Under the pieces are notes generated by a model. It saw only the letters and a program-made list of their open reading frames with translations, was not told where the DNA came from and searched no databases. A DNA stretch of 7,789 nt from positions 1 to 7,789 of the forward strand of contig JAGDMC010000061.1 in assembly GCA_017860395.1 (NCBI GenBank). The letters are read 5' to 3'. Both the position numbers and the translations under genes were made by a program. The stretch comes from Bacteroidota bacterium. GTDB taxonomy: Bacteria; Bacteroidota; Bacteroidia; Bacteroidales; UBA932. Of this stretch, positions 1 through 7,634 are shown piece by piece. Positions within the stretch are counted from its first letter, which is position 1. Each line of letters begins with the position of its first letter.

Positions 1-1065
1 GGAGAGGTGAACTATTCTGCAGAAATTAAAAACATACGCCTTAATGCCGGTTACTCAATAGAGACAAGCAGTATGAAATCCGATGTTGTGAACAGTTTTG
101 AATCGTCAATATATACCACATCATTCCTCAAAAACTACCTATATTCCGAAATTTCCGGTCAGAAAAACAAATGGTCATACAAAGCCAGTATTGGAGTTTC
201 AAATATCAAAAGAGAAACCATATCCGATAAATACAGCAACTGGCTGTTCAGACCATCCTTAACTGTTGGATTCAACATAAACAAGAATCAGAACCTACGT
301 CTGTCATACAAGAAGGACTCTGCAGAACCTTCATTATCAGAACTCAGCAACAACAGGACATTTATTACCGAACATATTATCCGTCAGGGGAATCCGAATC
401 TCAGACCTAGTGTATCCAACGAAATATTCATGGATTATTCTCTAAAGACCAAACTGCTTGACTTTCAATTTACTCCATATTACAGACAGACTACTAATCC
501 GATAAACACATATTTTACCAGAGCCGAAGAAAATATTGTCATGGCATCGGAAAACGGAGAATATTCAGAAAATTACGGAATCAGCTACTCCGGCACTATT
601 AAGCCATTCAGCAGTAACCTTGTTACCATAAGATTCAGCGGGCAGGTGATGAACACAGAACTCAGGAGTGCACAGGCCGGTTCTTATTCCCATCTGTACA
701 CACCACTCTGGTATCAGATAAATGTTCAGCATAAAAACTTTCTTGTCTATTATCAGGGAAATATAGTCGGCAAATATCTCAGTGGCCCATACCTGTCCAC
801 AAATGAAAACAATTCACACTTCGGGGCAAGATACACCAGGAACAACCTGTCGGTTTTCGCAAGTATCTACTGGATTTTTACAAGATCGAAATACAGGACA
901 TCCACCATTCCGGAAAGTATTGTCAATTTTCATAATTTCAGCTGGATAAACGATAATGCATCAATGTTTGTAGTAGGTATAAGTTATAATTTAGTAAAAG
1001 GCAAAAGCTACTCCGAAAAGGCACGGAAACTGCAGAACGCAGACAGAGACTCCGGAATGTTCTGA
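1..1065 (+). CDS. Outer membrane beta-barrel protein, TonB-receptor-like, C-terminal part (5' end outside window)
   Basis: The reading frame is open from the first base, so the GTG at position 7 is probably an internal codon and the gene is cut by the window edge. About 354 residues are visible. They show the alternating polar/aromatic pattern of outer membrane beta strands, with short turns and longer extracellular-type loops rich in N, S, T and Y. The stretch around 391-440 (NPNLRPSVSNEIFMDYS) resembles the barrel segment of Bacteroidota TonB-dependent receptors and the related 'outer membrane protein beta-barrel family'. The last clear strand (SMFVVGISYNLV, about 961-1001) is followed by a charged tail of about 20 residues ending in Phe. 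The missing N-terminal part would be expected to hold a signal peptide, a carboxypeptidase-like regulatory domain and possibly a plug. The substrate cannot be read from this fragment. The barrel call is solid; the exact subfamily is inferred. Confidence 0.8.
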   Translation, partial: GEVNYSAEIKNIRLNAGYSIETSSMKSDVVNSFESSIYTTSFLKNYLYSEISGQKNKWSYKASIGVSNIKRETISDKYSNWLFRPSLTVGFNINKNQNLRLSYKKDSAEPSLSELSNNRTFITEHIIRQGNPNLRPSVSNEIFMDYSLKTKLLDFQFTPYYRQTTNPINTYFTRAEENIVMASENGEYSENYGISYSGTIKPFSSNLVTIRFSGQVMNTELRSAQAGSYSHLYTPLWYQINVQHKNFLVYYQGNIVGKYLSGPYLSTNENNSHFGARYTRNNLSVFASIYWIFTRSKYRTSTIPESIVNFHNFSWINDNASMFVVGISYNLVKGKSYSEKARKLQNADRDSGMF

Positions 1066-1072
1066 TAAATGT

Positions 1073-1115
1073 GAATATTAAAATTTCTATCTTTGAAATT
1101 CAAATTTTAATATTC
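1073..1115. repeat. Perfect 14-bp inverted repeat around the M14 gene promoter
   Basis: GAATATTAAAATTT at 1073-1086 is the exact reverse complement of AAATTTTAATATTC at 1102-1115, with a 15-nt spacer at 1087-1101. The left arm starts 8 bases after the stop codon of the barrel gene and the right arm ends 5 bases before the ATG of the peptidase gene. The spacer holds the -7-like box TATCTTTG. Two readings fit. It may be an operator, with symmetric half-sites around the promoter. Or it may be an AT-rich hairpin that ends the upstream transcript. The absence of G+C in the stem favours a protein-binding site or a weak hairpin over a strong intrinsic terminator. Confidence 0.6.
1088..1095 (+). promoter_or_regulatory. 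Bacteroidota-type -7 box for the M14 peptidase gene
   Basis: TATCTTTG matches the Bacteroidota primary sigma factor -7 consensus TAnnTTTG exactly. It lies 25 bp before the ATG, so transcription would begin near 1100 with a leader of about 20 nt. About 20 bp upstream there is no good TTTG for the -33 element, only AAATGTG near 1067-1073. The assignment therefore rests on the -7 box and its position. Confidence 0.5.
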
Positions 1116-1120
1116 GCAAA

Positions 1121-2923
1121 ATGAAGCTCAGTAATATTTCTGTAAAGTTTCCCATTAACTTCCTTTTAGCTTTTTTAATTTTTATTCCTGTATCATTTGC
1201 TCAGGTTGCAAATTCAAAGGATGATAAATTTTTAACATATTTCGAAAAAAACAATTTTAACAAAACTCCGCGATACGCAGAAACTGTTGAATTTTGCAAG
1301 CTCCTGGACGATAACTCTATAATCGTATCTTTTCAGACAATCGGGATTTCACCCCAAGGCAGAGAAATTCCAATCCTGATTGTTGACAAAGACGGTTTGA
1401 CAGATCCGCAGGAAATTCGCAAAAAAGGCCGTACTGTTGTTGTCGCGGAGGCCTGTATTCATGCCGGCGAACCGGATGGCAAAGACGCAGGATTAATGCT
1501 CATCAGGGATATTGCGATTTATGGCAAATATCCCGGACTGCTCAACAATGTATCTTTTTTGTTTATTCCCATTATCAATGTAGACGGGCATGAAGACTTT
1601 GGCAGTCAGTACAGAATAAATCAAAACGGGCCAGAAGAGGTTGGCGCAAGATATACAGCACAAAAGCTGAATATGAACAGAGATTTCATTAAGGCAGATG
1701 CTCCCGAAACTAAAGCTCTGCTATCTCTCTATAAAAAATGGATGCCAGAACTCTTTATCGATATCCACGTAACAAACGGAGCCGACTTCCAGTATGTTTC
1801 CACATATGGTATGGACCAGTGCGGTTTTCTCGCCCCTAATATGCTTGAGTGGGCTAAAAAAATCTATGAGAAACAACTCCTTGAGAAGATGTCAGCTGCC
1901 GGATATCCTATTTTTCCATACTTTGAATTCAACAGTTACACCAATCCCGGAGCAGGTGTTTTACCCGACAACTTCCCTCCCCAATATTCCAATGGTTATG
2001 CATCTGCAAACAACCGCATAGGACTTCTGATTGAGAACCATATATACAAGCCATACAAAGAGAGGGTCAAATCGGCATATTTGATTGTTAAAAACTCCCT
2101 GGAAATAATCGGCTCAAATAGTACTGCGCTTATAGCAGAAATTAATAAAGCCGATAAATTCATTGCATCGGCACAATTCAGAAGAGACTCTCTGCCCCTG
2201 ATGTATTCGCATGACAAGAAGGACAGTGCTATTATTGATTTTATGGCATGGAAAGACACAACAGTTATAAGCGACCTGAGTGGTGCAAAATGGACATACT
2301 CAAACAGAACAGCACCGGTTACCATAAAAATGCCCCTCTTTACTTCTTACAAGCCGGAACTGAAGATAAAACTTCCTGAGGCATACGTTATCCCTGCGGA
2401 GCAAATTGAGACAATTGCATTGCTGGATGTTCACGGTATAAAATATGAGCGGCTGGAGAAAGACCGGACAATCGAGGTGGAAACATACCGGTTTAAGGAC
2501 CCTAAATGGTCGCAATTCCCCTACGAAGGCAGGGTAACTCTTGACATTAAATATACTACTCAAAAAGAGTCAGTAAATTATCGTAAAGGAGATGTAATGG
2601 TCGCCACTTCGCAGCCGAAAGTAAAGATAATTGCCTATCTTCTTGAACCCAAATCACCCACATCACTTGTATATTGGGGGTTTTACAACAATTTCGCAAG
2701 ACCGGCTACTGAATTCTGGATACGACTCAATTATATGGAGGTAAAGGGAAGAGAAATGCTCGCCAAAGATCCTCTGCTCAAAAAGGAGTTCGAAACAAAA
2801 AAAGCATCAGACCCTGCCTTCGCAAACGATCCAAATGCCATCCTTCAGTTTTTCATGAGCAAGGTCCGCAAGAATGTGGAACCGGATGTCAACCGCTACC
2901 CCGTAGGCCGGTTAATGAATTAG
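1121..2923 (+). CDS. Exported M14-family zinc metallocarboxypeptidase-like protein
   Basis: The 600-residue product has an N-terminal signal peptide: Lys at 2 and 9, a hydrophobic core at about 13-25, and a likely cut after VSFA at residue 27. It should therefore act in the periplasm or at the outer membrane. The M14 zinc peptidase domain spans roughly 45-330. Visible landmarks are the zinc-binding HAGE motif (H114, E117), the NVDGHE stretch (153-158), the substrate-binding Asn-Arg pair in MNRD (N186, R187), the third zinc ligand in DIHVTNG (H216) and the catalytic Glu in LLIEN (E305). All key residues are present, so an active enzyme that trims peptide C-termini or a related amide bond is expected. 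The C-terminal ~270 residues (about 335-600) resemble the extra domain of large Bacteroidota M14 proteins and have no motif I can assign. The ATG at 1121 is supported by the signal peptide and the promoter-like box upstream. The gene follows the barrel gene in the same direction, but no functional link can be shown. Confidence 0.88.
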   Translation: MKLSNISVKFPINFLLAFLIFIPVSFAQVANSKDDKFLTYFEKNNFNKTPRYAETVEFCKLLDDNSIIVSFQTIGISPQGREIPILIVDKDGLTDPQEIRKKGRTVVVAEACIHAGEPDGKDAGLMLIRDIAIYGKYPGLLNNVSFLFIPIINVDGHEDFGSQYRINQNGPEEVGARYTAQKLNMNRDFIKADAPETKALLSLYKKWMPELFIDIHVTNGADFQYVSTYGMDQCGFLAPNMLEWAKKIYEKQLLEKMSAAGYPIFPYFEFNSYTNPGAGVLPDNFPPQYSNGYASANNRIGLLIENHIYKPYKERVKSAYLIVKNSLEIIGSNSTALIAEINKADKFIASAQFRRDSLPLMYSHDKKDSAIIDFMAWKDTTVISDLSGAKWTYSNRTAPVTIKMPLFTSYKPELKIKLPEAYVIPAEQIETIALLDVHGIKYERLEKDRTIEVETYRFKDPKWSQFPYEGRVTLDIKYTTQKESVNYRKGDVMVATSQPKVKIIAYLLEPKSPTSLVYWGFYNNFARPATEFWIRLNYMEVKGREMLAKDPLLKKEFETKKASDPAFANDPNAILQFFMSKVRKNVEPDVNRYPVGRLMN

Positions 2924-2974
2924 CAGAAAAATAGCCAGCCTGAATTTAAGAAAGCGCAGGACGATGATTACTCT

Positions 2975-3841
2975 CTAAAACAGAATATCAGCAATAGTGA
3001 AAACGGCAAAGATTACAGAAGCGACTCCGTTTGCAGTAAAGAATGCAGCATTGAGCCGTGATATATCGTCTGGCTTAATAATAAGATGCTGATACACCAA
3101 TAGTGCGGCAAATATTGCAGCTCCAGTCACATATATGATTCCAAGTCCTGCCGAATATCCAAAAATCCACAAAAGCGGAATAACGAGTGCATGTCCCACG
3201 GCAGAGACTATCATAGCTCTCTTCCGGCCAAGAAGCCCGGGAATTGAATGGAGCCCTTCGCTGCGGTCAAATTCCTCATCGGCAAGAGAATATAGAATAT
3301 CAAAACTTGACGACCATAGGAAAACAATTAGGGACAATATAAGAGGAGCAACATCCAAACGACCGGTTACACTTATATATGCTGCAGCCGGAGCACAGGA
3401 AAGAGCAAGACCCAAACCATAGTGGCATAATGATGTGAATCTCTTAAGATAACTGTATCCCAGCAAAATTATCATCGCCGGAACCGACAGATACAAAGCC
3501 AGCCTGTTTATTAATGCCGATACTATTACAAAAAGAACGATATTGGCAATTACAAACAACAGAACAGCAGCAGGAGACAGAGCTGAAGACGGAATTTCCC
3601 TTTTTGCAGTTCGGGGATTTTTCGCATCAATTTTTCTGTCGGCCCAGCGGTTAAAACCCATTGCACTGTTTCTTGCGAAGACCATTGCAAGCAATATGAG
3701 CACAAGAAGCCTCCATGTGAATGCACCGCCCGGTTCAATCGCAAGAAAGAGCCCTATCAGAGCAAAAGGCATGGCAAATATTGTATGGGCAAATTTGACC
3801 AGACTCAGATATTTCGCTCCCCTGTCAAAAAATTTATTCAT
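2975..3841 (-). CDS. UbiA-superfamily aromatic prenyltransferase (UbiA/MqnP-like)
   Basis: This 288-residue integral membrane protein has about eight or nine hydrophobic segments. It carries both Asp-rich motifs that hold the Mg-prenyl diphosphate in UbiA enzymes: N64-x3-D68-x3-D72 in FNRWADRKID, followed by NPRTAKREIP, and YSLADEEFD (Y184, D188, D192). Family members transfer a polyprenyl chain onto an aromatic ring, which becomes the membrane anchor of a quinone. The N-terminal VKFAHTIFAMPFAL signature fits the UbiA-like or MqnP branch better than classical MenA as I know these families. Bacteroidota make menaquinone, so a role in menaquinone synthesis is likelier than ubiquinone synthesis. 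The substrate (dihydroxynaphthoate from the MenA route, dihydroxy-6-naphthoate from the futalosine route, or 4-hydroxybenzoate) cannot be settled from the sequence. The ATG overlaps the pheT stop by one base (TAATG), which suggests translational coupling as the last gene of the operon. Confidence 0.85.
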   Translation of the reverse strand: MNKFFDRGAKYLSLVKFAHTIFAMPFALIGLFLAIEPGGAFTWRLLVLILLAMVFARNSAMGFNRWADRKIDAKNPRTAKREIPSSALSPAAVLLFVIANIVLFVIVSALINRLALYLSVPAMIILLGYSYLKRFTSLCHYGLGLALSCAPAAAYISVTGRLDVAPLILSLIVFLWSSSFDILYSLADEEFDRSEGLHSIPGLLGRKRAMIVSAVGHALVIPLLWIFGYSAGLGIIYVTGAAIFAALLVYQHLIIKPDDISRLNAAFFTANGVASVIFAVFTIADILF

Positions 3842-6324
3842 TATCGGAGCGATGCACCAAAATTGTATGTGAAGTTCTTAAGCAGGCGGTCCATTACCTC
3901 TTCCACATATTTGTCTGTGAGGGTTTTTTCCGGGTCCTGCAAAACGAAACTAATCGCATATTGTTTTTTCCCTTCGGGAATTTTTTCTCCACGGTATACA
4001 TCAAACAGAGTTACACTCTTCAAAATCTTCTTTTCTGTTTTGAATGAACTCTTTCTCAACTCAGAAAAAGATACCTTTTCGTCCAAAAGGAGAGCAAGGT
4101 CGCGGCGAACTTCCGGGAATTTAGGGAGTTCCCTGTAAAGCACCTTCTGCTTTTTAACAAGAGAAAAGAGAACATTCCAGGAGATTTCAGCAGCAAATAC
4201 CTGTTGCTTTATTCCGAATTGCTTCAAAAGCGAAGCATTAACATTTCCCATTACAGCCACCTCTTTTCCTGAGGCGGTTTTATATACGAGCCCTTCGGAA
4301 AACAAGTCGGCCGGAGCATAAGAATATTCCAGCTCATCCGGTTCAATTCCAAATCGCCTTAACAGTAATTCAAGATATCCTTTAAGCGTAAAGTAGCTGG
4401 CCGGATTAGCTTTTGACCTCCAGGACTGGTTGCCCGGGCCTGTTACAAACATTGAGAATTTTGAGGCCTCCTTGTAAGATTTAAGGTTCTGCGCAGGAGT
4501 TTTCCCGTCATCTCCGGTCTCTTCCACAAAAGAGTACACATTACCCATTTCGAACAGTTTGAGGTCGTTGTGCTGACGATTTATGTTGTGTACAATCACT
4601 TCAAGACCGTTTAACAACAATGTCTGCCTCATCGAGTTCAAATCTGAACTCAGCGGGTTCAATATCTTAACAAGTTTTGATTCGGGATAGGTTTTAAGTT
4701 TTGAGTAGTACTCACTCTTTGTAAGAGAGTTGTTCATCATTTCCGTAAAACCGTTATCGGCAAGAAAATCTGCTGCAAGTTCCTTTACCTTTTCCGGATC
4801 GGGTTTAGGTGTAGGATTTATTGAGGCTGTTACTCTCTCCGGCAATTCAATGTTATTGTAACCGTATATTCTCAGAACATCCTCTACAATATCGCACTCT
4901 CTGGTAACGTCTACCCGGTATCCCGGAACCGAAATTTCAGCACCCTTTTCGTCCGAAGATAGTACTTGGTATTCGAGAAATTTGAGAATGTTAAGTATGG
5001 TTTCTCTTCCAATTTTTTTGCCAATAAGTGATTCTACCCTTTCAAAAGAGATAGACACTTCTGCTCTTTTAATCGGATTTGCATAAACCTCTTTGATTTC
5101 ACCGGCAATATTTGCTCCGGCAATTTCCTGCAATAGTTGTGCAGCTCTTTTGAGGGCATACGGAATAATTTCCGGATCGGCACCTCTTTCGTAGCGAAAC
5201 GAGGCATCGGTTTTAAGCCCGTGACGTTTTGAACTTTTTCTGATTGTTACAGGATTGAAATATGCACTTTCCAGGAAAATCCGTTTAGTATCAGGAGAAA
5301 CCCCCGAGGTTAGACCGCCAAAAATGCCAGCCATACACATAGGATTTTTCTCATTGCAAATCATAAGATCGTCCGAAGATAGTTTTCTCTCTGTCCCTTC
5401 AAGCGTAACAAATGACTCGCCCTGAACCGCCTTTCTCACAACAATTACTCCTCCGTCAATTTTATCATAGTCAAATGCGTGGAGCGGATGACCTGTTTCC
5501 TGAAGTATGTAATTTGTTATATCTACAACATTGTTTATTGGTCTGAGGCCTATTGACAAAAGCCTTTTCTGAAGCCATTCAGGAGAAGGAGCGATTGTTA
5601 TGTTATCGAACGTGATTCCGGAATATCTTGGCGCATCTTCAGTTGCCAGTACCTTTATCTCAATAGGTTTAGTATTCGCAGAAGAACGCTTTAATGCAGA
5701 AAAGCCATCAACAGGCGGCACTGCAAGACGAGTATTTTTACCATTTAGTCTGAGATATGCTGCAAGATCTCTTGCAACACCTATATGTGAAGCAGCGTCA
5801 ACACGATTTGGAGTAAGGCCTATTTCAAAAAGCGTATCACTCTCCAGTTTGAGGAAATCCTTTGCAGTCGTTCCAACCTTAGTTTCAGCCGGCAACACCA
5901 TAATTCCTTCGTGAGAGGTACCAATGCCCAGCTCATCTTCGGCACAAATCATTCCCGAGCTTTCTATTCCGCGAATCTTTGCTCTTTTAATTTTTACCTG
6001 CTCTCCGTTAGAGAATGTAAGTGTAGTCCCAACAGTTGCTACAAGCACTTTCTGCCCTGCAGCTACATTTGGTGCTCCGCATACAATTTGAAGAAGCTCT
6101 TCTCCCCCTGCATCAACTTTTGTGAGGCTAAGCTTATCGGCATCCGGATGTTTTGAACACTCAACAACTTTTCCAACAACCACACCTTCCAGCGAACCGG
6201 GCAGCTGTTCCACCTCTTCCATCGCTTCAACCTCAAGACCTATTGAACTCAGAATTGTCTCTGTTTCCGAAGGCTTTAAATCTGTATTAACATAATCCTT
6301 TAGCCATTTATACGATATCTTCAT
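3841..6324 (-). CDS. pheT: Phenylalanine--tRNA ligase beta subunit
   Basis: The 827-residue product has the full bacterial PheT architecture. An N-terminal segment (1-40, beginning MKISYKWLKDYV) leads into the EMAP-type tRNA-binding domain (about 41-155, with KHPDADKLSLTKVD and QIVCGAPNVAAGQ). The B3/B4 editing domain follows (about 220-395, with NNVVDITNYIL, GHPLHAFD and the downstream ESAYF), where mischarged Tyr-tRNA is hydrolysed. The B5 domain (about 412-490) shows PGYRVDV and RECDIVEDVLRIYGY. A degenerate synthetase-like core comes next, and the C-terminal FDX-ACB anticodon-binding domain is at about 735-827 (ELPKFPEVRRDLALLLD). The protein pairs with PheS, encoded elsewhere, to form an alpha2-beta2 cytosolic enzyme. 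Length is normal for the family and no domain is damaged. Its ATG lies 22 bp after the ftsY stop and its TAA shares one base with the next ATG. No TAnnTTTG box lies just upstream, so it is probably transcribed from the ftsY promoter. Confidence 0.97.
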   Translation of the reverse strand: MKISYKWLKDYVNTDLKPSETETILSSIGLEVEAMEEVEQLPGSLEGVVVGKVVECSKHPDADKLSLTKVDAGGEELLQIVCGAPNVAAGQKVLVATVGTTLTFSNGEQVKIKRAKIRGIESSGMICAEDELGIGTSHEGIMVLPAETKVGTTAKDFLKLESDTLFEIGLTPNRVDAASHIGVARDLAAYLRLNGKNTRLAVPPVDGFSALKRSSANTKPIEIKVLATEDAPRYSGITFDNITIAPSPEWLQKRLLSIGLRPINNVVDITNYILQETGHPLHAFDYDKIDGGVIVVRKAVQGESFVTLEGTERKLSSDDLMICNEKNPMCMAGIFGGLTSGVSPDTKRIFLESAYFNPVTIRKSSKRHGLKTDASFRYERGADPEIIPYALKRAAQLLQEIAGANIAGEIKEVYANPIKRAEVSISFERVESLIGKKIGRETILNILKFLEYQVLSSDEKGAEISVPGYRVDVTRECDIVEDVLRIYGYNNIELPERVTASINPTPKPDPEKVKELAADFLADNGFTEMMNNSLTKSEYYSKLKTYPESKLVKILNPLSSDLNSMRQTLLLNGLEVIVHNINRQHNDLKLFEMGNVYSFVEETGDDGKTPAQNLKSYKEASKFSMFVTGPGNQSWRSKANPASYFTLKGYLELLLRRFGIEPDELEYSYAPADLFSEGLVYKTASGKEVAVMGNVNASLLKQFGIKQQVFAAEISWNVLFSLVKKQKVLYRELPKFPEVRRDLALLLDEKVSFSELRKSSFKTEKKILKSVTLFDVYRGEKIPEGKKQYAISFVLQDPEKTLTDKYVEEVMDRLLKNFTYNFGASLR

Positions 6325-6346
6325 ATGTCTGAAAATTTATCTGATA

Positions 6347-7303
6347 CTATTTAAAAAGTGACTCAACAAACTCTTTTTTGTTGAAAATCTGCAAATCCTC
6401 AATTTTCTCTCCAACCCCAATAAACTTAACCGGGATTTTAAACTGGTCCGAAATACCTATAACAACACCACCCTTAGCAGTTCCGTCCAACTTAGTAACG
6501 GCCAAAGATGTCACATCAGTTGCCTTTGTGAACTCCTTAGCCTGCTGATATGCATTCTGACCGGTAGAACCATCCAGAACAAGCATAACATCGTGTGGCG
6601 CATCCGGAATGAGTTTTTTCATCACGTTCCTGATTTTTGTAAGCTCGTTCATAAGGTTCACCTTATTGTGCAAACGCCCCGCAGTGTCTATAAGTACAAC
6701 ATCCGCATCCTGCGCAATTGCCCTCGAAAGGGTATCATACGCCACAGAAGCAGGGTCAGCACCCATTTGTTGTTTTACAATTTCCACTCCTGCCCTTTCG
6801 CTCCATATTGTAAGCTGATCTACTGCTGCTGCCCTGAATGTGTCTGATGCCCCAAGAATTACCTTTTTACCGGAAGCTTTAAGTCTTGCCGCCAGTTTGC
6901 CTATAGTCGTGGTTTTCCCAACACCGTTCACCCCTACAACCATAATCACATAAGGTTTCTTCGAAAAATCAAACGGCATATCCACGCCATTTCCTTCTTC
7001 AATATTAAGCAGCCCTTCTATCTCTTCCCTCAAAATTGAGTTCAGTTCGGAAGTGTTCATAAACTTATCCTTAGCCACCCGCTCTTCCAGCCGCTCTACA
7101 ATCTTCAAAGTAGTATGTACTCCAATATCTGAGGCAATGAGGGCTTCCTCTATTCCATCTAACACATCTTCGTCTACCCTTGATTTTCCGACAACTGCCC
7201 GGGATAGTTTTTCAAAAATCCCCTTCTTTGTCTTCTCAAGCCCCTCTTCAAGAGCCTGTTTCTCCTCCTTCGACTTTGATGTAAATAATCCAAAAAATGC
7301 CAT
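6347..7303 (-). CDS. ftsY: Signal recognition particle receptor FtsY, SRP GTPase
   Basis: FtsY docks the SRP-ribosome complex at the inner membrane; reciprocal GTP hydrolysis with Ffh releases the nascent chain to the Sec translocon. With the ATG at 7303 the protein has 318 residues and starts MAFFGLFTSKSKEE. The N domain is a helical bundle (about 15-105). The G domain shows the P-loop GVNGVGKTTT (124-133), DTFRAAAVDQL (154-164), DTAGR (206-210), TKLDG (270-274) and GVGE (296-299). The long acidic A domain of the E. coli protein is absent; a short amphipathic N-terminus probably provides membrane contact. An in-frame TTG at 7324 would add seven residues, but it lies inside the -7 promoter box, so a transcript starting downstream would not contain it. 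This is the first gene of a probable ftsY-pheT-prenyltransferase operon. Confidence 0.96.
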   Translation of the reverse strand: MAFFGLFTSKSKEEKQALEEGLEKTKKGIFEKLSRAVVGKSRVDEDVLDGIEEALIASDIGVHTTLKIVERLEERVAKDKFMNTSELNSILREEIEGLLNIEEGNGVDMPFDFSKKPYVIMVVGVNGVGKTTTIGKLAARLKASGKKVILGASDTFRAAAVDQLTIWSERAGVEIVKQQMGADPASVAYDTLSRAIAQDADVVLIDTAGRLHNKVNLMNELTKIRNVMKKLIPDAPHDVMLVLDGSTGQNAYQQAKEFTKATDVTSLAVTKLDGTAKGGVVIGISDQFKIPVKFIGVGEKIEDLQIFNKKEFVESLFK

Positions 7304-7321
7304 TGCTGTTTTTTTAACCTT

Positions 7322-7329
7322 CAAAGATA
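7322..7329 (-). promoter_or_regulatory. Bacteroidota-type -7 box of the ftsY operon
   Basis: Read on the minus strand, 7329-7322 is TATCTTTG, an exact match to TAnnTTTG and identical to the box before the M14 gene. It lies 18 bp before the ftsY ATG at 7303. Transcription would start near 7315, leaving a leader of only about 12 nt (rich in A, no Shine-Dalgarno sequence). No convincing TTTG -33 element is seen about 20 bp upstream, where the sequence reads CCCCGATTTAAAC. Confidence 0.5.
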
Positions 7330-7400
7330 CAAATAATGTTTAAATCGGGGAAAAAGAGAGGTGAGATACTGCATGAAAGGGAGCGACAGGAGGGGCAGAT

Positions 7401-7424
7401 GACGTGCACCGCAATTACCCGCTT
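7401..7424 (+). repeat. Left-arm motif, outer copy (L1)
   Basis: GACGTGCACCG, then CAA, then TTACCCGCTT. The same 24-nt block recurs at 7489-7512 with two substitutions (CAA becomes AAT). The start-to-start distance is 88 bp. L1 faces the outer right-arm motif at 7711-7731. Confidence 0.85.
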
Positions 7425-7471
7425 TTGCAAGTCTTGTTTGTTGGAATTATTAATTGGGATATTTATCAATG

Positions 7472-7491
7472 CAGGATAGAGTGTTACGGAC
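7472..7491. repeat. Near-perfect inverted arm, left copy
   Basis: These 20 bases match the reverse complement of 7634-7653 with a single mismatch (GTGTTACGG here, GTGATACGG in the reverse complement of the right copy). This is the best-preserved pair of long arms in the palindrome. It directly abuts the inner motifs, L2 on this side and R2 on the other. Confidence 0.85.
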
Positions 7492-7512
7492 GTGCACCGA
7501 ATTTACCCGCTT
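7489..7512 (+). repeat. Left-arm motif, inner copy (L2)
   Basis: Second copy of the 24-nt block, reading GACGTGCACCG, AAT, TTACCCGCTT. It overlaps the last three bases of the near-perfect inverted arm. It pairs through GAATTT and ACCCGCT with the inner right-arm motif at 7609-7634. Confidence 0.85.
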
Positions 7513-7528
7513 CGCGCTCGTTCGGCTA

Positions 7529-7588
7529 AAAACACATACGGGAAAAGAGGAGTTTGCGGTTTCCAATACTTTTCCCGTTCAGTGTTTT
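7529..7588. repeat. Central hairpin of the palindrome
   Basis: ACGGGAAAAG at 7538-7547 is the exact reverse complement of CTTTTCCCGT at 7569-7578, closing a 21-nt loop (7548-7568). Just outside, AAAACAC 7529-7535 pairs perfectly with GTGTTTT 7582-7588 across a 2-by-3 internal loop. Together they make a 17-bp interrupted stem at the tip of the larger structure. Confidence 0.8.
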
Positions 7589-7608
7589 CTTTACGTCTCA
7601 CTCGCTGA

Positions 7609-7634
7609 GCGGGTCCCAAATTCTCCTTGCAATG
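7609..7634 (-). repeat. Right-arm motif, inner copy (R2)
   Basis: On the minus strand this begins CATTGCAAGGAG, then AAT, TTGGG, ACCCGC. Its first 20 bases match the minus-strand reading of 7712-7731 (R1) with three substitutions. Its AAATTC and GCGGGT blocks are complementary to L2. Confidence 0.75.

Noticed and set aside
7..9. GTG at position 7 as a true start of the barrel gene
   Set aside because: The frame is open to the window edge and the protein lacks a signal peptide and the N-terminal part expected for an outer membrane barrel, so the gene most likely begins upstream.
1068..1079. 12-nt match between 1068-1079 and the reverse complement of 7778-7789
   Set aside because: One or a few AT-rich 12-nt matches are expected by chance in a window this size; there is no extended similarity.
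1996..2563. Minus-strand reading frames opposite the M14 gene
   Set aside because: They are shadows of a well-supported M14 coding frame and show no recognisable protein family or start context.
3841..3843. Stop/start overlap as a sign of a frameshifted pheT-prenyltransferase fusion
   Set aside because: PheT ends normally after its FDX-ACB domain and the prenyltransferase begins with its own typical N-terminus; TAATG is an ordinary coupling arrangement.
7304..7324. TTG at 7324 as the ftsY start codon
   Set aside because: It lies within the -7 promoter box, and the seven extra residues are not expected in the short Bacteroidota FtsY, which begins close to MAFFGLF.
7401..7512. Two 24-nt direct repeats 88 bp apart as a CRISPR remnant
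   Set aside because: There are only two copies, the 64-bp spacer is itself part of an inverted arm, and the copies are mirrored by complementary motifs at 7609-7634 and 7711-7731. The palindrome explains them better.
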